A stretch of DNA of 13,188 nt from an uncultured Lachnospiraceae bacterium (lineage in GTDB: Bacteria; Bacillota; Clostridia; Lachnospirales; Lachnospiraceae). This document shows positions 8,338 to 13,188 of the stretch, piece after piece; the stretch's first letter is position 1; each line of letters opens with the position of its first letter. Made by a program: the position numbers and the translations under genes. The stretch covers positions 1 through 13,188 of the forward strand of contig CAMHCL010000035.1 in NCBI GenBank assembly GCA_946183625.1. The letters are read 5' to 3'. Under the pieces are notes generated by a model. It was not told where the DNA came from. It did not search any database and saw only the letters and a list, made by a program, of their open reading frames with translations.

Positions 8338-8832
8338 ATGCCTAGAACAATAGAGGAACAGGAAGGCCTTTCACTTCTTGGAAATAAGAACACAGAGATT
8401 CCGGACAGCTATAATCCGGATGTGCTGGAGACATTTATAAATAAGCATCAGGAGAATGATTACTTCGTTAAGTTCAACTGCCCTGAATTTACGAGTCTGT
8501 GCCCGATCACAGGTCAGCCGGACTTTGCCACCATCTATATCTCCTATGTTCCTGATGAGAGAATGGTTGAGAGCAAGTCACTGAAGCTGTATCTCTTTAG
8601 CTATAGAAATAATGGTGACTTTCATGAGGACTGTGTTAATAAGATCATGAAGGATCTTATAAAACTCATGGATCCTAAATATATAGAAGTATGGGGTAAG
8701 TTCACTCCACGTGGAGGAATATCGATAGATCCTTATTGCAACTATGGCAGACCGGGAACCAAGTGGGAACAGGTTGCCTGGGATCGTCTGGCAAATCACG
8801 ACATGTATCCTGAGAAGGTGGATAACAGATAA
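8338..8832 (+). CDS. queF: NADPH-dependent 7-cyano-7-deazaguanine reductase (QueF)
   Basis: QueF reduces the nitrile of preQ0 to the aminomethyl group of preQ1 with two NADPH, a late step in making queuosine for tRNA wobble position 34. At 164 residues it matches the short unimodular type of Bacillus subtilis. The catalytic residues are visible: Cys55 in SLCPITGQPD forms the thioimide with preQ0, Asp62 follows seven residues later, and His96-Glu97 lie in GDFHED. The QueF signature is ESKSLKLYLFSYR at 78-90, with Tyr where Phe is common in SFR. The start is fixed by AAGGAG 7 nt upstream. The stop codon shares one base with the folC start (TAATG), suggesting translational coupling. The genes for making preQ0 (queC, queD, queE) are not in the window, so whether preQ0 is made or salvaged cannot be judged here. 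Confidence 0.96.
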   Translation: MPRTIEEQEGLSLLGNKNTEIPDSYNPDVLETFINKHQENDYFVKFNCPEFTSLCPITGQPDFATIYISYVPDERMVESKSLKLYLFSYRNNGDFHEDCVNKIMKDLIKLMDPKYIEVWGKFTPRGGISIDPYCNYGRPGTKWEQVAWDRLANHDMYPEKVDNR

Positions 8833-10142
8833 TGAATGATATACATTCTGTTGAAAACTACATAAACGGAATTCCGAAGTTCTCAGCTAAAACAACCCAT
8901 GAAAACTTAAGGGCTGTGCTGGAACTTCTTGGAAATCCGGATAAGGCATATAAGGCAGTACATATAGCCGGGACTAATGGAAAGGGTTCTGTATCACTCA
9001 TGACTTCTCTGATGTTGGAAAAGAGTGGATATAGAACCGGTCTTTTTGTTTCGCCCCATCTCATCAGGATCAATGAGAGGATTACTATAAACGGTGAGAT
9101 GATAAGCGATACAGATTTTGTGGACACATTTCACACTGTAATGGAAGCGGTTCATAGAAATGAAGAAAGAGGAGGGGTTCATCCTTCGTATTTTGAAATG
9201 CTCTTCATAATGGCTGCCTACTATTTTGCAAAGATGAAATGTGACTATGTGGTATTCGAAACTGGTCTGGGCGGAAGACTGGATGCCACAAATGTAGTGA
9301 CTCCTGTTGTTACAGCTATTACATCCATTGGTATGGATCATATGCAATATCTGGGAGATACCATAGAGGCTATAGCATATGAAAAGGCCGGTATCATAAA
9401 ACCTGGTATTCCTGTTATCTCTCATGTGACTGGGACGGCTGCTGAGGTAATCCGAAGTACAGCTGCTGAAAGAGGGGCTGAGTATATAGATGTGTCATCA
9501 GACACGGTTATCCTTGACGAGGTGATACAGGATGAAGGTGCAGGCGGAGGAGTTACATTTGACCTTAAAACTCCTGTAAATACATATCAGGGGCTTAATG
9601 TAAATACTTATGCTGATTATCAGGTGGAGAATGCATCTACAGCGGTAAGGATTTATGAGACCCTGCAGCCTGAAAATGCCCACAGTGAAGGGGTTGTGAG
9701 AGGAGCACTCCAGGACTTCGCAATTGCCGGAAGATTTGAATTCTTGACAGATAATGTTATACTTGACGGAGCACATAATGAAGCTGCAGTGGCAAAGCTT
9801 TGTGAAAGTGTTGATAGATATAAGTTGGTTATAGGAACCGTAGACAGTGTGGCATTGCTCTTTGCAGTATCGGAGGATAAGGATTATGATTCTGTGATCA
9901 GGGAATTTGTCCATGGACTAAGGCCTTCCAGGATTTATATTTCGGGATTATCCACCTCCAGACGACTAAGCCCGGAGACCGCAAGGGCTGTGTTTGAAAA
10001 ATACACTAGTGCAGATACAGCGATAAAGTGTTATGATAGTATATTAGGAGCTTACAGGAATGCTTTAGATGAATTAGAATCAAATGAACTGCTGATATGT
10101 GCAGGATCCTTGTATTTATCTGAAGAATTGAAAGCAGAATAA
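8832..10142 (+). CDS. folC: Folylpolyglutamate synthase / dihydrofolate synthase (FolC)
   Basis: FolC adds glutamate to folates, and in many bacteria also to dihydropteroate, using ATP through an acyl-phosphate intermediate in the cytoplasm. The 436 residues match the family length. The Mur-ligase ATP loop AGTNGKGS is at 46-53, followed by LFVSPHLIRINERI (71-84). FETGLGGRLDATN (142-154) supplies the metal-binding Glu143. GMDHMQYLGDT (167-177) holds His170, and YEKAGI (183-188) holds Lys185, the lysine that is carbamylated in this family. The C-terminal domain carries ILDGAHNE, with Asp312 and His315. Nothing separates dihydrofolate synthase from polyglutamylation activity by eye, so both are possible. 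The ATG overlaps the queF stop by one base, with AAGGTGG about 10 nt upstream inside queF. Folates and queuosine both derive from GTP through pterin-type chemistry, but the link here may be only shared transcription. Confidence 0.95.
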   Translation: MNDIHSVENYINGIPKFSAKTTHENLRAVLELLGNPDKAYKAVHIAGTNGKGSVSLMTSLMLEKSGYRTGLFVSPHLIRINERITINGEMISDTDFVDTFHTVMEAVHRNEERGGVHPSYFEMLFIMAAYYFAKMKCDYVVFETGLGGRLDATNVVTPVVTAITSIGMDHMQYLGDTIEAIAYEKAGIIKPGIPVISHVTGTAAEVIRSTAAERGAEYIDVSSDTVILDEVIQDEGAGGGVTFDLKTPVNTYQGLNVNTYADYQVENASTAVRIYETLQPENAHSEGVVRGALQDFAIAGRFEFLTDNVILDGAHNEAAVAKLCESVDRYKLVIGTVDSVALLFAVSEDKDYDSVIREFVHGLRPSRIYISGLSTSRRLSPETARAVFEKYTSADTAIKCYDSILGAYRNALDELESNELLICAGSLYLSEELKAE

Positions 10143-10153
10143 AGGGTATTCAT

Positions 10154-10927
10154 ATGGCTGATGAAACACGTGAGATAGTAAAAATAAATATAGATGATGA
10201 GATTGATATCCCTGATGATGAGCTGGAAATGGATCTCCAGCAGAGTATCGAGGATACGCTTCGTGAGATCGAGGGTGATGACTATGTCGAGGAAGAGGAA
10301 GTCACAACCTCTGATTATTATGGCATAGAGACCGTTAAGAAGAAGAAAAAGCGTAAGGTAGAGAAGAAGATAGAGATCAAATCTCCGGATCAGAGAAGAA
10401 ATGTAAAGAAGTATAAGCAGGTTAATCTTGCTCGTTTCTCCAATATCTACATGATCGCTGGTATTATTATTGGTGCGGCTCTTTTCTACTTCCTTATGGC
10501 CCCTGCCATGAAGAAGGATTTTAACGAGAAGCTGAGAGAGACTGAGACTAATTACAATAAGACTCTGTCTACCAAGAATAGTGAGATTGAGAATCTGAGC
10601 CTGGAGCTTAAATCAGTTGACAGCAGAAATAGTGATCTGGAAACTCAGGCAGCTGAGCTTCAGGGAGAGGTTGAGAATCTGACTAAGGAAGTTGAGACTC
10701 TTAAGACTACTGTTGAGAAGAGTGGTGTAAGCCTCACTACAGAAGAGGAAACAACTGAACAGCAGGACGAAGCTGGAGAGGGCGATACAGATAATCCGGA
10801 CGAAGAGGGTGAGACCACTGAGGAAGCTACTACAGAAGCTAACACAAATGCAGCTGCTGATAGAAATAACGCAAATGTCACCGGTATCAGCGGTTCAGAG
10901 ATAGAGGGTATCATATCGAATGAGTAA
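10154..10927 (+). CDS. Single-pass membrane protein with extracytoplasmic coiled coil, unknown function
   Basis: I do not recognise this 257-residue protein as a named family. The N terminus (1-60) is strongly acidic, with runs such as DDELEMD and EEEE. Residues 61-97 are strongly basic (VKKKKKRKVEKK, then RRNVKKYK). One membrane segment follows at about 97-116 (NIYMIAGIIIGAALFYFLMA). By the positive-inside rule, residues 1-96 are cytoplasmic and the rest is outside. Residues about 122-190 are predicted coiled coil (ENLSLELKSVDSRNSDLET, then ENLTKEVETLKTTVEKS). The tail from 195 is a Glu/Thr/Ala/Asn-rich low-complexity stretch, probably disordered and perhaps wall-spanning. No LPXTG or signal peptidase site is visible. 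AAAGGG 7 nt upstream, overlapping the folC stop, supports the start. It overlaps the next gene by 8 nt, so a scaffold or anchor role in the envelope is a reasonable but unproven guess. Confidence 0.85.
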   Translation: MADETREIVKINIDDEIDIPDDELEMDLQQSIEDTLREIEGDDYVEEEEVTTSDYYGIETVKKKKKRKVEKKIEIKSPDQRRNVKKYKQVNLARFSNIYMIAGIIIGAALFYFLMAPAMKKDFNEKLRETETNYNKTLSTKNSEIENLSLELKSVDSRNSDLETQAAELQGEVENLTKEVETLKTTVEKSGVSLTTEEETTEQQDEAGEGDTDNPDEEGETTEEATTEANTNAAADRNNANVTGISGSEIEGIISNE

Positions 10928-12065
10928 TCCGGCATTCAAATGTAAACAATACATAAAGATGCATATCCAGAATAAAACTCTTCCGGCGGCTTATGCAAAA
11001 GCAGTTGAGAAGTACCAGGTGGATAAGAATCTGGTGATCATGGCGGATGCTCATAGCGATGAGCTACCTGACAGCATGGTGGATTTATATTCGGCGCTTG
11101 TTGAAAAGGGCTATGAGGTTAAAATCTGGTGCAAGGATATAGCGAAGCTAGGTGCTGCGGCTACCATGGATTTCATGAAGGACTTCATGGAAGAGTATGC
11201 AAAGGCCGGTTTCGTGATAATATGCAGTTATTTTCTTCCGGTATCTTCCTGCGTCAAGAGGCCGGAGACTACTGTTATACAGCTGTGGCATTCCGGTGGA
11301 CTTCTCAAGAAGATGGGATATGATACAGCAGAGGACATACCTGATTATTATAAGGGAAATGTAACGGCTAACTATGATCTTGTTACAGTCAGTGCCCCAA
11401 TATGTGAGCCTGTATGGCAGCAGGCGATGAGACTCCCTGATGGAGTAGTAAAGGCTCTGGGTCTGGCCAGAACAGATAAATATTTTGACGAAGCCAGAAA
11501 TGCCGGGTTGCGGGATAAGCTGTTTAATGCTATTCCAGAGGCTAAGGACAAGAAGATAGCACTATATGCGCCTTCCTTTACAGGGAATGCATCCAGTGCT
11601 GAAAATAAGGGTATTGAATCTGGCATTGATAAAGCCTTTGAAGGAAGGGATGATTGGTTTTTTATTATGAAACCACATCCTCATACAATAGATAAATATA
11701 AAGAATATATGGATGAAAGACTGATGGATATGTCCACAGATGAGCTTTATGCATCGGCAGATCTTTTTATTACTGACTATTCATCGGCGCTTTTCGATTA
11801 CTGTGTCTACAAGAAGCCTTTCCTGTTATATTGTCCTGACAGAGATGATTATGCTGAGAGAAGAGGGTTCTACGTAGATCCCGATACATTTCCATGCAAG
11901 CTGACAACGAGTGTGGAAGAACTGAAAGAAGTTCTGGATGATGGATCCTGGAACAGTTACAGTGATAAGGATTATCAGGACTTCTACGATACCTATATGT
12001 CTGCCTGTGATGGGCATGCTATAGGAAGAATTATTAGTTATATGGAGAATATAAATGGGCGATAA
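10920..12065 (+). CDS. CDP-glycerol glycerophosphotransferase-family protein (TagB/TagF-like)
   Basis: This 381-residue protein is of the family that transfers glycerol-phosphate or ribitol-phosphate from a CDP-activated donor in teichoic-acid or related polymer synthesis at the inner face of the membrane. Family landmarks in order: VIQLWHSGGLLKKMGYD (119-135) with His124; GLARTDKYFD (181-190); IALYAPSF (213-220); FFIMKPHPH (247-255) with His253 and His255; and DLFITDYSSALFDY (281-294). The two His-containing motifs and the TDYSS loop correspond to the catalytic and phosphate-binding elements of TagF. WHSGG replaces the more usual WHGT(P). It is much shorter than full TagF polymerases, so it is closer to a primase-like or single-transfer enzyme. 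The acceptor and polymer cannot be told from sequence, and no tagD, tarI or export genes are in view. The ATG lies 8 nt inside the previous gene, with AGAGGG about 11 nt upstream. Confidence 0.88.
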   Translation: MSNPAFKCKQYIKMHIQNKTLPAAYAKAVEKYQVDKNLVIMADAHSDELPDSMVDLYSALVEKGYEVKIWCKDIAKLGAAATMDFMKDFMEEYAKAGFVIICSYFLPVSSCVKRPETTVIQLWHSGGLLKKMGYDTAEDIPDYYKGNVTANYDLVTVSAPICEPVWQQAMRLPDGVVKALGLARTDKYFDEARNAGLRDKLFNAIPEAKDKKIALYAPSFTGNASSAENKGIESGIDKAFEGRDDWFFIMKPHPHTIDKYKEYMDERLMDMSTDELYASADLFITDYSSALFDYCVYKKPFLLYCPDRDDYAERRGFYVDPDTFPCKLTTSVEELKEVLDDGSWNSYSDKDYQDFYDTYMSACDGHAIGRIISYMENINGR

Positions 12066-12624
12066 ATCGATTAAGGATTTTATAGAGAAGAGAGGCGCAT
12101 CGCTTGCTATGCCATGCATACTATTTTTGATCGGCCTCTTCTTTATAGTTTATCCAGGTAGTGCTATAGATATTACAGTAAAGCTGATCGGAATTATTTT
12201 TATAATAGTGGGTGCATTTGTAGCCTGTACTCTGATAGTTTCGTATTCACCATTGCTCCTGGTGCTAGCCATTGTGCTTGTGGGAGTAGGGCTTTCGTGT
12301 ATAGCACTCTCATCCAGTATTGCTACTATCATACTTAAGATAGTCGGCGTGCTTATAGTAGCCAGTGGAATCATGTCATTACTGGATGTATATAAGATTA
12401 AGAACAAGACGGATAAATTTGTATGGTACGTAATAATAAATGTTCTGACAATCATTCTTGGAGCTGTTATCGTGTTCATACCTATGAATGTTGCAACTGC
12501 AATTGTAAGAATGCTGGGCATTTTCATGGCAGTTATGGGCGTGATCAATATATTTAACAAATATACTGTTTACAGAGAAGGCAGATATGTAAATGATGGT
12601 TCGGATGTTGTCTGGGAAGAGTGA
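12055..12624 (+). CDS. DUF308 (HdeD-like) six-helix membrane protein
   Basis: This is a 189-residue integral membrane protein with about six hydrophobic helices (near 16-34, 39-62, 66-84, 88-110, 121-142, 146-167). Three segments share one pattern, a helix turn followed by a Gly-rich hydrophobic helix: SAIDITVKLIGIIFIIVGAF, SSIATIILKIVGVLIVASGI and NVATAIVRMLGIFMAVMGVI. This threefold hairpin repeat is typical of DUF308/HdeD-type proteins. HdeD of Escherichia coli is linked to acid resistance, but most members have no known function and I would not transfer that role. The start overlaps the previous stop by 11 nt, with GGAG 7 nt upstream. It forms the third member of a membrane-related run with the two preceding genes. 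Confidence 0.85.
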   Translation: MGDKSIKDFIEKRGASLAMPCILFLIGLFFIVYPGSAIDITVKLIGIIFIIVGAFVACTLIVSYSPLLLVLAIVLVGVGLSCIALSSSIATIILKIVGVLIVASGIMSLLDVYKIKNKTDKFVWYVIINVLTIILGAVIVFIPMNVATAIVRMLGIFMAVMGVINIFNKYTVYREGRYVNDGSDVVWEE

Positions 12625-12689
12625 TAACCTGGGTATGATCATATTCTAGGGATGTTCTTAAGACAACAGGCCGGTTTGGAGGAAGATAT
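12625..12689 (+). promoter_or_regulatory. Gap before ispF with a strong ribosome binding site
   Basis: GGAGG at 12678-12682 lies 7 nt before the ispF ATG and fixes the start. I see neither a U-tract terminator nor a clear -35/-10 pair in the 65 bp, so ispF is probably read with the genes before it. Confidence 0.55.
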
Positions 12690-13188
12690 ATGAGAGTAGG
12701 AATGGGATATGATGTTCATAAGCTGGTAGAGGGAAGACCTCTGATCCTTGGCGGAGTGAACATACCTTATGAGAAGGGACTTTTGGGACATTCTGATGCA
12801 GACTGTCTCACACATGCTATAATGGATGCGCTTCTTGGTGCAATGGCAAAGGGGGATATTGGAAAACATTTCCCTGACACTGATCCGAAATACGAAGGCG
12901 CTGACAGCCTGAAGCTGCTTGAGGAAGTAGCACATATGCTTGATAAGGAAAACTATATAGTTGGAAATATTGATGCAACTATCATCGCACAAAAGCCGAA
13001 GATGGCAGGCTATATCGCTGATATGGTTACGAATATAGCGAATGTGCTGGGAATAGAAGAGGGACGTGTTAATATCAAGGCCACTACAGAGGAAGGCCTT
13101 GGCTTCACAGGAGCCGGCGAAGGTATATCATGTCAGGCAATATGTCTTCTGGAGACAGTAGATAATTATGTATATAGAAATGTGACTA
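12690..13188 (+). CDS. ispF: 2-C-methyl-D-erythritol 2,4-cyclodiphosphate synthase (IspF), cut by the right edge
   Basis: IspF cyclises CDP-methylerythritol 2-phosphate to methylerythritol cyclodiphosphate with loss of CMP, in the MEP isoprenoid pathway, as a cytoplasmic trimer. The frame is open from the ATG at 12690 to the window end, giving 166 residues without a stop. IspF is usually about 155-165 residues, so only a short C-terminal piece can be missing. Metal-binding residues are visible: Asp8 and His10 in MGYDVHKL, and His42 in LTHAIMDALLGAMAKGDIG. LLGHSDAD (31-38) holds His34, HFPDTD spans 60-65, and the CDP-binding stretch is ATTEEGLGFTGAGEGIS (131-147). Ala142 stands where many family members have Arg (FTGRGEGI). 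The tail after residue 155 (TVDNYVYRNVT) runs beyond the typical end. No ispD is adjacent. Confidence 0.95.
   Translation, partial: MRVGMGYDVHKLVEGRPLILGGVNIPYEKGLLGHSDADCLTHAIMDALLGAMAKGDIGKHFPDTDPKYEGADSLKLLEEVAHMLDKENYIVGNIDATIIAQKPKMAGYIADMVTNIANVLGIEEGRVNIKATTEEGLGFTGAGEGISCQAICLLETVDNYVYRNVT

Larger units (their letters stand above)
875..13188 (+). other. Probable long operon addB-addA-queF-folC-orf-orf-orf-ispF
   Basis: Eight consecutive plus-strand genes have junctions of -8, +64, -1, +11, -8, -11 and +65 bp. No hairpin followed by a U-tract is visible between any pair, so read-through is expected along the whole run. The stop/start overlaps at addB-addA, queF-folC and through the three-gene membrane block suggest translational coupling. 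The 64-bp gap before queF and the 65-bp gap before ispF are the only places with room for an internal promoter, and neither shows a convincing one. The operon continues past the right edge. Confidence 0.6.

Overview
The window looks like ordinary chromosomal core sequence from a low-GC Gram-positive anaerobe, most likely a member of the Lachnospiraceae (Clostridia). The grounds are: the AddAB type of double-strand break repair enzyme rather than RecBCD; strong purine-rich Shine-Dalgarno sites; heavy use of ATA (Ile) and AGA (Arg) codons; and a 212-residue orotate-phosphoribosyltransferase-like protein of a kind I associate with this family. The genus cannot be fixed from the sequence. Codon use looks uniform by eye, and I see no mobile element, CRISPR array, tRNA or rRNA.

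Layout. Positions 1-46 hold a perfect 14-bp inverted repeat at the window edge. Positions 110-748 (minus strand) encode the phosphoribosyltransferase-like protein. It has a clear minus-strand promoter in the 126-bp divergent intergenic region (749-874). From 875 onward every gene is on the plus strand and tightly packed, apparently as one long operon: addB (875-4474), addA (4467-8273), queF (8338-8832), folC (8832-10142), a single-pass membrane coiled-coil protein of unknown function (10154-10927), a CDP-glycerol glycerophosphotransferase-family protein (10920-12065), a DUF308 membrane protein (12055-12624) and ispF (12690 to beyond the right edge). Four of the seven junctions overlap and the other three gaps are 11 to 65 bp.

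How the genes fit together. AddA and AddB form the helicase-nuclease that processes double-strand ends for RecA. QueF makes preQ1 for tRNA queuosine, FolC polyglutamylates folates, and IspF is a step in the MEP isoprenoid pathway. These are housekeeping functions sharing a transcript, not one pathway. The three overlapping genes at 10154-12624 look like an envelope sub-module (membrane anchor, polyol-phosphate transferase, small multispan protein), but their joint role is inference.

I did not find a convincing new biological system. The points most worth a second look are the phosphoribosyltransferase whose PRPP loop lacks its acidic pair, the uncharacterised coiled-coil membrane protein coupled to the glycerophosphotransferase, and the palindrome at the left edge.
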